Shown one piece after another: positions 46,627 to 55,088 of a stretch of 64,000 nucleotides of DNA (the stretch's first letter is position 1; every line of letters starts with the position of its first letter). The stretch lies in the NCBI RefSeq assembly GCF_030124375.1, contig NZ_JASKLS010000007.1:234643-298642 (forward strand), in the 5' to 3' direction. The notes under the pieces are model-generated. The model had not been told where the DNA came from. It made no database searches and saw only the letters and a program-made list of their open reading frames with translations. The stretch comes from Sinorhizobium sp. 6-70. Lineage in GTDB: Bacteria; Pseudomonadota; Alphaproteobacteria; Rhizobiales; Rhizobiaceae. The position numbers and the translations under genes are program-made.

Positions 46627-48027
46627 ATGGACACGCGACCGGAACCCTTCGAGCCACCCGCGCCCGAACCCCGCGTCGGCATTCCCTCGCGGCTGCAAAT
46701 CATCCGCACGGTCTTTCGCAATCCGCTGGAACTCTGGGGCGAGCCCTCTTACACGCTGCCCTGGATCGAGACGAAGTTCATCAATCAGCGCACCTTGATC
46801 GTCAACGATCCCGGTCTCATCCGCCATGTTCTCGTCGAGAATGCCGGCAATTACGAGATGGCGAGTGTCCGGCAGCTGATCCTTCGCCCGATCCTTCGCG
46901 ACGGTCTGCTGACGGCGGAAGGCGAGGTCTGGAAACGATCCCGCAAGGCGATGGCGCCCGTTTTCACGCCGCGGCACGCCAAGGGCTTTGCCGGCCAGAT
47001 GCACCGTGTTGCGGAGGAATTCGTCGAGCGCTACGAGCGGGCTGGTTCGGAGCCATTGGTGACGAATGTCGCCGTCGACATGACCGAGCTTACCTTCGAG
47101 ATTCTCGCCGAAACCCTCTTTTCCGGCGAGATCGCCGTCGAAAAGCAGGGCTTTGCAGGCAACGTCGAGGAGTTGCTGCACCGGATGGGCCGGGTCGATC
47201 CCATGGATCTATTGGTCGCGCCGCCGTGGGTGCCGCGGCTCACCCGCATCGGCGGCAAGAAGGTCCTGAACCGGTTCCGGGGCATCGTATCCGAAACGAT
47301 GGCGCAACGACGGCGGCGGATGACCGAGGAACCCGAGCGCGTTCCGAACGATTTCCTGACGCTGTTGCTGCAGCTCGAAGGACCAGAGGGTCTTTCGACG
47401 TCCGAGATCGAGGACAATATCCTGACCTTCATCGGCGCCGGACATGAAACGACGGCGCGCGCTCTCGCCTGGACCCTCTACTGCATCGCCAACACGCCGG
47501 CCTATCGCGAGGTGATGGAGCGGGAAATCGACGAGGTGATGGCAAGCGGGGCGGATCCGGTCGAGTGGCTCGGCCGCATGCCGCATGTGCTTGCCGCCTT
47601 CGAGGAAGCGCTCAGGCTCTATCCGCCCGCGCCGTCGATCAACCGCGCGGCAATCGAGGAAGATGAGTGGACGTCACCGGAGGGTGAATACGTCCGCATC
47701 GAGAAGGGCATAACGGTGCTGATCATGCCGTGGACCCTGCACCGGCACGAGCTTCATTGGCAGAAGCCGCGCGCCTTCATGCCGGAGCGCTTCCTTCCCG
47801 AGAATCGGGAGAAGATCAACCGCTTCCAGTACCTGCCCTTCGGTGCCGGGCCGCGCGTCTGCATCGGCGCGACCTTCGCCCTGCAGGAGGCGGTCATCGC
47901 GCTCGGCGTCCTCATGCACCGCTTCCGCTTCGATCTGACCGAGGCGACCCACCCCTGGCCGGTGCAACGCCTAACCACACAGCCGAGGGGCGGCCTGCCG
48001 ATGAAGGTGTCGGTGCGGGCGGAGTAG
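46627..48027 (+). CDS. cytochrome P450
   Basis: Heme monooxygenase of 466 aa, soluble. Heme-thiolate ligand is Cys412 in PFGAGPRVCIGATFA, the oxygen-activating I-helix is FIGAGHETTARAL, the ExxR motif is EEALRLYPPAPS, and PERF is present as MPERFLPEN. It resembles the CYP102/CYP4-like class found in rhizobia more than the small CYP101-type. No ferredoxin or reductase gene is adjacent, so the electron donor is encoded elsewhere. The substrate is unknown. ATG 46627 is preferred over longer in-frame starts because GAAAGG precedes it at a reasonable distance. Confidence 0.92.
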   Translation: MDTRPEPFEPPAPEPRVGIPSRLQIIRTVFRNPLELWGEPSYTLPWIETKFINQRTLIVNDPGLIRHVLVENAGNYEMASVRQLILRPILRDGLLTAEGEVWKRSRKAMAPVFTPRHAKGFAGQMHRVAEEFVERYERAGSEPLVTNVAVDMTELTFEILAETLFSGEIAVEKQGFAGNVEELLHRMGRVDPMDLLVAPPWVPRLTRIGGKKVLNRFRGIVSETMAQRRRRMTEEPERVPNDFLTLLLQLEGPEGLSTSEIEDNILTFIGAGHETTARALAWTLYCIANTPAYREVMEREIDEVMASGADPVEWLGRMPHVLAAFEEALRLYPPAPSINRAAIEEDEWTSPEGEYVRIEKGITVLIMPWTLHRHELHWQKPRAFMPERFLPENREKINRFQYLPFGAGPRVCIGATFALQEAVIALGVLMHRFRFDLTEATHPWPVQRLTTQPRGGLPMKVSVRAE

Positions 48028-48204
48028 CATCTCCGGGTTGCCCGAGGCGACACCTGCTTTCGCGATTGCCGCTCTTTCAGACGCACGAAGGTCGCTCTCA
48101 CGCGATGGTCTTTCGCCAAAATATGCCCTATCACCAGGCGATCGCTTCCCGTTCGGACGGCTTCTCCCGATCCTCCCGACCCTCAACACTGGACTGAGCA
48201 GAAA

Positions 48205-50208
48205 TTGACCTCGCATCTTCTTCTCGGCATCGACACCGGCGGAACCTATACCGACGCCGTTCTTTTCAGCGAAGCGGCGGGCGTCGTCGCCAAGGCCAAG
48301 GCGCTGACCACGCGCCATGATCTGGCGGTCGGCATAGCCGGAGCGGTCGAAGCCGTTCTCGACAAGGCGAAGGTTCCTGTCACGGCGATCAGCCTCGTCT
48401 CGCTGTCGACGACGCTCGCCACCAACGCGCTGGTCGAGGGGCAGGGCGGCAGGGCGGGCCTGGTGATGATCGGCTTCGGCCCGGAGGACTTGAAGCGCGA
48501 CGGGCTGCTCGAGGCTTTGGGCTCGGATCCCGTCCTTTTCCTTCCCGGCGGGCACAATGTCCATGGCGGCGAGACACCGCTCGACATGAGCGCGCTCGAG
48601 GAGGCGCTGCCGACGCTCGCGAGCCAGGTTTCGTCTTTCGCGATCGCCGGCTATTTCGCAGTGCGCAATCCGGCCCACGAGAAGCGTGTGCGCGACCGTA
48701 TCCGCGAGGTTTCGCACCTGCCGGTGACATGCAGCCATGAGCTTTCGTCGAAGCTCGGCGGCCCGCGCCGGGCGCTGACGACACTTCTCAATGCCCGCCT
48801 GGTGTCGATGATCGATCGGCTGATCGGCTCCTGCGAGGATTTCCTCAAGGTCCGCGGCATTCACGTGCCGATGATGGTGGTGCGCGGCGATGGCGCATTG
48901 ATCTCGGCGGCGGAAGCGCGGCTGAGGCCGATCGAAACGATCCTCTCCGGGCCGGCTGCGAGCCTCGTCGGCGCTCGGCATCTGACCGGCCTTGAAAACG
49001 CGGTCGTCTCGGATATCGGCGGCACGACGACGGACGTCGCCGTGCTTGAAAAGGGCCGTCCGAGGTTGGATGCCGAAGGCGCCGTCGTCGGCGGCTTCCG
49101 CACCATGGTCGAGGCCGTCGCCATGCGCACCTATGGGCTCGGTGGCGATTCGGAAGTGCGGATCAACGATCGCGGTCTCAAGGCAAAGATCGATCTCGGT
49201 CCGCGGCGGTTCCTGCCGCTGAGCCTGGCGGCCGCTCTGCATGGTGACGCCGTGCTGTCCGTGCTCGAAAGGCAGTTGCGCGCGACGCATGCGGGACGGC
49301 ACGACGGCCGCCTCGCCGTGCGGACCGGTCTGCCCGATCATCTCGCGAGCGGCCTTCAGCCGCAGGAACAGGCGCTTTACGATCGGATCGGCATGGTACC
49401 GGTGGCATTGGCGGACGTGCTGCTCAGCACCCCGCAGCGGGCGACGCTCGACCGCCTCGTGGCGCGCGGGCTGGTGCATATCTGCGGCATCACGCCATCG
49501 GATGCGATGCATGTGCTTGGCAGGCAGGCGCAGTGGAACGCCGCGGCGGCACGCCTTGGTCTCGAGATTGCGGCACGTACGAAGGATGGTTCCGGCCAGC
49601 CAATCGCCCCATCCGCCGAAGGGCTGGCGCAGAGGATCGTCGGCCGGCTGACGCGGCAATCTTCGGAAGTGGTCCTGCAGGCCTGCCTCGGAGAGGACGG
49701 CGCCGGCGCCATCGACCCCGCGACATCCCTTGCAGTCGATCGCGCCCTGACGCGCGAACCCGGCATCGTCCGCTTCTCGATCGGGCTCGACCGGCCTCTC
49801 GTCGGCCTCGGCGCCTCGGCGCCCGTTTACTACCCGGCTATCGCCGACATGCTGGGTACGGATGCGGCGATACCCGCGGAGGCGGACGTGGCGAATGCCG
49901 TCGGAGCGGTGGTCGGGCAGGTCAGGGCTTCCGTCACGGTGTTCGTGACGACGCCCGAAGAGGGCATCTTCATCGTCAACGGCGCCGGCGCAAGCGAACG
50001 CTTTCTCGATCAGGAGCAGGCTTTCGGCGTCGCCCGCCGCCGCGCCCAGACCATGGCGCTCGAAACCGCCCGCGCGAACGGTGCCGAGGAACCGGCGGCG
50101 ACGATGTGGGAAGAGATCGACGCACCGGAGGTCGAGGGCGGCCGCAAGCTGATCGAGGCGCGGTTCATCGCCTCGGCCAGCGGCCGGCCGCGTATCGCGC
50201 ACCACTAG
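48205..50208 (+). CDS. hydantoinase/oxoprolinase family protein (HyuA-like)
   Basis: 667-aa protein with the actin-like ATPase fold of Hydantoinase_A: N-terminal GIDTGGTYTDAVLF (about 8-21), LSTTLATNALVEGQGG, SGPAASLVGA and the second phosphate loop DIGGTTTDVAVL. The family hydrolyses N-carbamyl/lactam rings with ATP (hydantoins, 5-oxoproline) or carboxylates ketones. No HyuB-type partner is adjacent, and the C-terminal region is longer and different from classic HyuA. The start must be TTG 48205, because the ATPase motif begins only eight residues later and no ATG or GTG is available upstream in frame. Substrate unknown. Confidence 0.85.
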   Translation: MTSHLLLGIDTGGTYTDAVLFSEAAGVVAKAKALTTRHDLAVGIAGAVEAVLDKAKVPVTAISLVSLSTTLATNALVEGQGGRAGLVMIGFGPEDLKRDGLLEALGSDPVLFLPGGHNVHGGETPLDMSALEEALPTLASQVSSFAIAGYFAVRNPAHEKRVRDRIREVSHLPVTCSHELSSKLGGPRRALTTLLNARLVSMIDRLIGSCEDFLKVRGIHVPMMVVRGDGALISAAEARLRPIETILSGPAASLVGARHLTGLENAVVSDIGGTTTDVAVLEKGRPRLDAEGAVVGGFRTMVEAVAMRTYGLGGDSEVRINDRGLKAKIDLGPRRFLPLSLAAALHGDAVLSVLERQLRATHAGRHDGRLAVRTGLPDHLASGLQPQEQALYDRIGMVPVALADVLLSTPQRATLDRLVARGLVHICGITPSDAMHVLGRQAQWNAAAARLGLEIAARTKDGSGQPIAPSAEGLAQRIVGRLTRQSSEVVLQACLGEDGAGAIDPATSLAVDRALTREPGIVRFSIGLDRPLVGLGASAPVYYPAIADMLGTDAAIPAEADVANAVGAVVGQVRASVTVFVTTPEEGIFIVNGAGASERFLDQEQAFGVARRRAQTMALETARANGAEEPAATMWEEIDAPEVEGGRKLIEARFIASASGRPRIAHH

Positions 50209-50209
50209 G

Positions 50210-50254
50210 GCAATTCCAGGAAAAGTGTGTAACGGTTTTCCGTCCGGAATTGCC
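50210..50254. repeat. inverted repeat, family B-like (GCAATTCCAGG / CCGGAATTGC)
   Basis: GCAATTCCAGG at 50210-50220 pairs with CCGGAATTGC at 50244-50253. The spacer AAAAGTGTGTAACGGTTTTC resembles the reverse complement of the spacer at 35556-35578. It begins immediately at the stop of the HyuA-like gene. Confidence 0.65.
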
Positions 50255-50268
50255 TAGTTTCAACGAGT

Positions 50269-50309
50269 TAGATCATTTCACTGTTTCAATGAAACAATGA
50301 AATGATCTA
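50269..50309. repeat. 41-bp near-perfect palindrome upstream of glcB
   Basis: TAGATCATTTCACTGTTTCA (50269-50288), one central A, then TGAAACAATGAAATGATCTA (50290-50309): 19 of 20 bases pair. It is AT-rich and has no T run after it. It could extrude as a cruciform, form an RNA hairpin or bind a dimeric regulator. It probably belongs to a rhizobial repeat. Confidence 0.8.
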
Positions 50310-50520
50310 AGGCGGGATGGGAAATCCGCGGCGGCCGTCCACCCGTTCAGCATGCCGATCTTTTCCATTTTGGAAACAATTCTTCACATCCTTGCGGAAT
50401 TGACAGGCAAAGGATTGATGAGAGACTGTCCGCGCGCGTGAGCGGGTCAACGCGCTTCCCCATCTGCATCCCGCCCCTACCTATCGGAATACCGAGAACA
50501 GAGAATTCAGGAGTTATCGC

Positions 50521-52692
50521 ATGGACCGCGTTGAGAAGTATGGGCTGAAGATCGATGCTGGTCTCCATGATTTCCTGGTTGATGAGGCGATCCCGGGCAC
50601 GGGCGTCGACCCCGAGCGGTTCTTTTCTGCTCTCGCCGACGTCATCCACGATCTCGCGCCGAAAAACCGCGCGCTTCTTGCCAAACGCGATGACATGCAG
50701 GCGCAAATCGACGCCTGGTATCGCGATAACGGCGCACCTGTCGACCTCGACGCCTACGAGGCCTTTCTGAGGCAGATCGGTTACCTTCTGCCGGAAGGGC
50801 CGGCCTTTTCGGTTTCGACCGCCAATGTCGATCCCGAGATCGCGACGATTGCCGGACCGCAACTGGTCGTGCCGGTGATGAATGCGCGCTATGCGCTGAA
50901 CGCCGCCAACGCCCGCTGGGGTTCGCTCTATGACGCGCTCTATGGAACCGACGCAATTCCCGATACCGACGGCGCCGAGCGTGGCAAAGGGTACAATCCG
51001 AAGCGCGGCGCCAAGGTCATCGCCTGGGCCCGGGACTTTCTGGATGCGAGCGCGGCACTCGCCAAGGGCCGCTGGAGCGATGCGACTGCGTTGACGGTCG
51101 AAGGTTCTGCACTTGCGATTGCGCTTGCGGACGGCGCGAAGACGGCGCTCGCTGATCCATCCTGCTTCGCCGGTTATTCGGGCTCTGCCGACGCGCCGTC
51201 GGAAATCGTTCTGCGCCGAAACAATCTTCACATCGTCGTCGTTCTCGATGCAACAACGCCGATCGGCAAGAACGATCCGGCTAACGTTTCCGACATCATC
51301 CTCGAATCGGCAATCACGACGATCATGGACTGCGAGGACTCCGTCGCCGCCGTCGATGCTGAAGACAAGGTCGTCGTCTATCGCAACTGGCTGGGTCTGA
51401 TGAAGGGCGACCTCGAGGAAGAGGTTTCCAAGGGCGGCAGCACATTCACCCGCAAGCTCAATGCCGATCGTGTTTACACAAGCCCGAACGGCGCGGCGCT
51501 GACGCTGCCCGGACGCTCGCTGATGCTGGTGCGCAATGTCGGCCACCTGATGACCAATCCGGCGATTCTTGACCGCGACGACCGCGATGTCCCGGAAGGC
51601 ATCATGGACGCCATGGTCACCGCCCTGATCGCGCTCCACGATATCGGACCCAAGGGCCGCCGGGCGAACTCGCGCGCGGGTTCGATGTATGTCGTCAAGC
51701 CGAAGATGCATGGGCCGGACGAGGTTGCCTTTGCCTGCGAAATCTTCGCGCGCGTCGAGACGGCGCTCGGAATGCCGGCAAACACCATGAAGATGGGCAT
51801 CATGGATGAGGAGCGACGCACGACCGTCAACCTCAAGGAATGCATCCGCGCCGCCCGCGAGCGCGTGGTCTTCATCAACACCGGCTTCCTCGACCGGACC
51901 GGCGACGAGATCCACACGTCGATGGAAGCCGGCCCGATGATTCGCAAGGGCGACATGAAGCAGGCGGCCTGGATCGCGGCCTACGAGAACTGGAACGTCG
52001 ATATCGGCCTCGAGTGCGGGCTCTCCGGCCACGCGCAGATCGGCAAAGGCATGTGGGCGATGCCCGACCTTATGGCCGCAATGCTCGAACAGAAGATTGG
52101 CCATCCAAGGGCGGGCGCCAACACCGCCTGGGTTCCGTCGCCGACCGCGGCGACGCTGCATGCGACGCACTACCACCGTATCAACGTCGCCGAAGTGCAG
52201 GCGGGACTGAAAAGCCGGCCGCGTGCCAAGCTCGCCGATATCCTCTCGGTGCCGGTGGCGGCGCGGCCGAACTGGACCGAGGCCGAAATCCAGCTTGAAC
52301 TCGACAACAATGCCCAAGGGATCCTCGGCTATGTCGTGCGCTGGGTCGGCCAGGGCGTCGGCTGCTCCAAGGTGCCGGACATCAACAATATCGGCCTGAT
52401 GGAAGATCGCGCGACGCTGCGCATCTCGGCGCAGCACATGGCGAATTGGCTGCAGCACGGCATTGTCAGCGAAATGCAGATCGTCGACACGATGAAGCGA
52501 ATGGCGGCCGTCGTCGACCAGCAGAATGCTGACGACGAAAACTACACGCCGATGGCCGGCCGCTTCGACGAATCGGTCGCCTTCCAGGCCGCGCTGGACC
52601 TAGTGCTCAAGGGCCGCGAGCAGCCGAACGGCTATACCGAACCGGTCCTGCATCGCCGTCGTCTGGAGTTGAAGGCGAAGTTAGGGGCATAA
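50521..52692 (+). CDS. glcB: malate synthase G
   Basis: Condenses glyoxylate with acetyl-CoA to malate; 723 aa, the monomeric G form. Recognisable segments are [14 protein letters not shown], the Mg2+-binding region with [50 protein letters not shown] and the catalytic C-terminal [14 protein letters not shown]. The start [12 protein letters not shown] is typical. A long mosaic repeat lies 3' and separates it from the convergent transpeptidase gene. No isocitrate lyase is in view. Confidence 0.97.
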   Translation: MDRVEKYGLKIDAGLHDFLVDEAIPGTGVDPERFFSALADVIHDLAPKNRALLAKRDDMQAQIDAWYRDNGAPVDLDAYEAFLRQIGYLLPEGPAFSVSTANVDPEIATIAGPQLVVPVMNARYALNAANARWGSLYDALYGTDAIPDTDGAERGKGYNPKRGAKVIAWARDFLDASAALAKGRWSDATALTVEGSALAIALADGAKTALADPSCFAGYSGSADAPSEIVLRRNNLHIVVVLDATTPIGKNDPANVSDIILESAITTIMDCEDSVAAVDAEDKVVVYRNWLGLMKGDLEEEVSKGGSTFTRKLNADRVYTSPNGAALTLPGRSLMLVRNVGHLMTNPAILDRDDRDVPEGIMDAMVTALIALHDIGPKGRRANSRAGSMYVVKPKMHGPDEVAFACEIFARVETALGMPANTMKMGIMDEERRTTVNLKECIRAARERVVFINTGFLDRTGDEIHTSMEAGPMIRKGDMKQAAWIAAYENWNVDIGLECGLSGHAQIGKGMWAMPDLMAAMLEQKIGHPRAGANTAWVPSPTAATLHATHYHRINVAEVQAGLKSRPRAKLADILSVPVAARPNWTEAEIQLELDNNAQGILGYVVRWVGQGVGCSKVPDINNIGLMEDRATLRISAQHMANWLQHGIVSEMQIVDTMKRMAAVVDQQNADDENYTPMAGRFDESVAFQAALDLVLKGREQPNGYTEPVLHRRRLELKAKLGA

Positions 52693-52724
52693 AGTAAAAA
52701 TCGAGGCGGTTTTCCGAGCATTTG

Positions 52725-52836
52725 CCCCTCATCCGCCTGCCGGCACCTTCTCCCCGCAAGCGGGGCGAAGGGATATGTCGCGCCGCCTCGGTCCCCTCTC
52801 CCCGCACGCGGGGAGAGGGCTAGGGTGAGGGGCAAG
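52725..52836. repeat. long mosaic palindromic repeat between convergent glcB and transpeptidase gene (family C)
   Basis: Opposite-orientation copy of the element at 37568-37686. It starts GCCCCTCATCCGCCTGCCGGCACC with hairpin CTTCTCCCCGC/GCGGGGCGAAG and ends with CCTCTCCCCGC/GCGGGGAGAGG and TAGGGTGAGGGG. It lies 33 nt after the glcB stop. Confidence 0.85.
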
Positions 52837-52928
52837 CAAGGGCGTCATTGCCACTTAATTGGCTGGAAGCCAAACAAAAGAGCCGCCGGATCGACCGACG
52901 GCCCTCTCATTATCAAGACGTGGCAGTG

Positions 52929-53603
52929 TTACTGCTGAACGACGACCCTTGCGCCCTTGCCCGGCCGGACACGCGAATAGAGGTCGATGATATCCTGGTT
53001 CATCAGCCGGATGCAGCCCGACGATGCGGCGGTGCCGATCGAGGCCCATTCCGGCGTGCCGTGCAGGCGGAAGAGCGTGTCCCTGCCTTCGTCGTTGAAG
53101 AGATAGAGGGCGCGCGCACCGAGCGGATTGCTGATGCCCGGGCCCATGCCGTCTTCGACGTATTTGGCGACTTCCGGCTTGCGCTCGGCCATCTCCTTCG
53201 GCGGATGCCAGGTCGGCCATTCCTGTTTCCAGGCGACGTAGGCCTCGCCTTCCCAGGCGAAGCCGGCCTTGCCGACGCCGATGCCGTAGCGCACGGCCTT
53301 GCCACCCGGCAGCACATAGTAGAGGAAGCGATTCGGCGTGTTGACGATGATCGTGCCCGGGCGTTCCTTCGTCGCGTAGTCGACGATCTGGCGATGGAAA
53401 CGCTGATCGACACGCTTGATCGGTATTGCAGGCAGCGCGTAGCCGTGGTCCTCGACCGCGCCATAATTACCGGTAAAGATCTGATTCGTCGCAATTTTCT
53501 GGCCCTCGGGAGCAGGGCCGGTCGTGGACGTCGTTTGCGAGCAGCCGGCAAGGGCAACAGTGGCGGCCAGGCTGCACAAAAGGAGAGCGTTGCGGAAGCG
53601 CAT
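52929..53603 (-). CDS. L,D-transpeptidase lipoprotein (YkuD domain)
   Basis: 224-aa envelope protein that should crosslink peptidoglycan 3-3 or attach proteins. It has a lipoprotein signal peptide with lipobox LAGC (Cys20). The YkuD catalytic signature is HGTPEWASIGTAASSGCIRL, with His and nucleophile Cys (SSGCIR). TIIVNTPNRFLYYVLPGG is the usual domain start. It is monocistronic and convergent with glcB. Confidence 0.94.
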   Translation of the reverse strand: MRFRNALLLCSLAATVALAGCSQTTSTTGPAPEGQKIATNQIFTGNYGAVEDHGYALPAIPIKRVDQRFHRQIVDYATKERPGTIIVNTPNRFLYYVLPGGKAVRYGIGVGKAGFAWEGEAYVAWKQEWPTWHPPKEMAERKPEVAKYVEDGMGPGISNPLGARALYLFNDEGRDTLFRLHGTPEWASIGTAASSGCIRLMNQDIIDLYSRVRPGKGARVVVQQ

Positions 53604-53835
53604 TGGGGGGTCTCGTGAAAGGAAGTAAGGAAATACGGGAGGGAGGGTGCCCGGCCGTCAGCGCCATCAGCTTATTTTCGATTGCATCGCGCCGCGCAAG
53701 GGACTGCGCCGCCGCAATTTGGCCGAAAAGTGTAAATTCCGTGACGATTGCTTTTTTGCAACAAAATGGCGGAGAGGGAGGACGCGACGCAATTCCGGAT
53801 GAACACTGGAATTGGCCTAGCGCAAGAGTGAACCG
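53604..53835. other. intergenic region between transpeptidase gene and mmcB
   Basis: 232 nt of divergent leader sequence. A short CAATTCCGG ... CTGGAATTGG pair around 53789-53816 resembles the family-B arm. No gene or clear promoter recognised. Confidence 0.4.
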
Positions 53836-54363
53836 ATGACGATTCTATCGATCCATGGCGACAATCCGCTGGCGGACGGGCGCCAATCGGAGCGGGCGAT
53901 GAAAGTACGCCGCGGCGTTCAGCGGCTGCTGGCGGAATTGCGCCACGCGGTCCTGCCCGAACTGACGCTCGCAAGCGGCAGGCGCGCCGATCTCATTTCT
54001 CTTACGGCGAAGGGCGAAATCTGGATCATCGAGATCAAGACGTCGATCGAGGACTTTCGCGTGGATCGCAAATGGCCCGAGTATCGGCTGCATTGCGACC
54101 GGCTGTTCTTCGCCACGCACGGAGACGTGCCGCTGGACATCTTTCCGGAGGAATGCGGCCTTCTGCTTTCCGACGGCTACGGGGCGCATATGCTGCGCGA
54201 AGCACCGGAGCACCGCCTGGCGCCGGCGACGCGCAAGTCCGTCGTCCAGTCATTTGCCCGTACGGCGGCCCAGCGACTGATGCTTGCCGAATGGGCGGCG
54301 GAGCGAAACGGGGAGCTCGGCGACTCGATTCGCGATATCGTTGCGGGTACGCGCGACGGTTAG
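53836..54363 (+). CDS. mmcB: MmcB family DNA repair protein
   Basis: 175-aa protein of the alphaproteobacterial MmcB family, with a PD-(D/E)xK nuclease-like core. Visible are LASGRRADLISL (Asp), IWIIEIKTSIEDFRVD (ExK) and KWPEYRLHCDRLFFAT. In Caulobacter mmcB belongs to the DNA-damage response with ImuB-type mutagenesis genes. No LexA box is obvious to me upstream. It converges closely (35 nt) with actR. Confidence 0.88.
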   Translation: MTILSIHGDNPLADGRQSERAMKVRRGVQRLLAELRHAVLPELTLASGRRADLISLTAKGEIWIIEIKTSIEDFRVDRKWPEYRLHCDRLFFATHGDVPLDIFPEECGLLLSDGYGAHMLREAPEHRLAPATRKSVVQSFARTAAQRLMLAEWAAERNGELGDSIRDIVAGTRDG

Positions 54364-54398
54364 ACGGAGATCACGTCTTCCGAATTGCCAATCGATGA

Positions 54399-54983
54399 TT
54401 ATTTCGGGGCGCGTTTCGCCAGAATGCGCTGCAGGGTTCTGCGGTGCATGTTGAGCCGGCGGGCCGTTTCCGAGACGTTGCGTTCGCACATCTCGTAGAC
54501 ACGCTGGATGTGTTCCCAACGGACCCGATCCGCGGACATCGGATTTTCCGGCGGCTCCACCCTTTCGCCCTGGCGCTGGACGAGCGCGGCGAAGATGTCG
54601 TCAGCATCGGCCGGCTTTGCGAGATAGTCGACCGCGCCGAGCTTGACTGCATTCACCGCGGTGGCGATGTTGCCGTAGCCGGTAAGCATGATCATTCGCG
54701 TGTCGTCCCGGCGCCCCCGGATCGCTTCGATCACATCGAGGCCGCTGCCGTCGCCAAGCCGGAGATCGATGACGGCGTGTTTCGGCGGGTTGCTCTTGGC
54801 CTTGGCGATGCCTTCGGCGACCGACTCGGCAATATCGACGGTGAAGCCCCGCGCTTCCATCGCCCGCGCCAGACGGCGCAGGAACGGGCCGTCGTCATCA
54901 ACGATCAGCAGCGTCCTGTCAGGCCCGATCAGCTCGGCATCCGGAGACTGTGCGCTTGGCGCGGTTGTCGATTTTTCCGTCAT
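54399..54983 (-). CDS. actR: redox response regulator ActR (RegA/PrrA family)
   Basis: Global regulator of 194 aa controlling acid tolerance, CO2 and nitrogen fixation and energy genes. The receiver has LIVDDDGPF, phospho-acceptor Asp73 in AVIDLRLGDGSG, LTGYGN and KPADADD. After a short Pro-rich linker, the Fis-type helix-turn-helix ends with NVSETARRLNMHRRTLQRIL, highly typical of RegA/ActR. It follows actS by 105 nt on the same strand. Confidence 0.96.
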   Translation of the reverse strand: MTEKSTTAPSAQSPDAELIGPDRTLLIVDDDGPFLRRLARAMEARGFTVDIAESVAEGIAKAKSNPPKHAVIDLRLGDGSGLDVIEAIRGRRDDTRMIMLTGYGNIATAVNAVKLGAVDYLAKPADADDIFAALVQRQGERVEPPENPMSADRVRWEHIQRVYEMCERNVSETARRLNMHRRTLQRILAKRAPK

Positions 54984-55088
54984 TTCTTCCGATCCCTAAG
55001 CAAAAACCTGTCCATAGGCAAAAAATCGGGCGGTTTCGCTGAAATTATGTGGGTTTTCTCGTGACTGTCTTCAATAAACTGCCAAACG

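Larger units (their letters stand above)
50209..50520. other. intergenic region before glcB, rich in inverted repeats
   Basis: 312 nt with the inverted pair at 50210-50254, the 41-bp palindrome at 50269-50309 and, from about 50330 to 50520, the glcB promoter/leader. A possible ribosome site for glcB is CAGGAG at about 50508-50513. No gene seen. Confidence 0.55.

Noticed and set aside
48104..48196. Small ORF (30 codons) between the P450 and HyuA-like genes
   Set aside because: No ribosome binding site and Ser/Arg-rich composition; looks like chance.
47971..50205. Very long antisense open frame (about 740 codons) opposite the HyuA-like gene
   Set aside because: Low-complexity Arg/Asp/His-rich translation typical of the antisense strand of a GC-rich gene; no domain recognised, whereas the plus-strand protein has clear motifs.
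50347..52458. About 700-codon antisense open frame opposite glcB
   Set aside because: Mirror of a highly conserved malate synthase gene; translation shows no family features.
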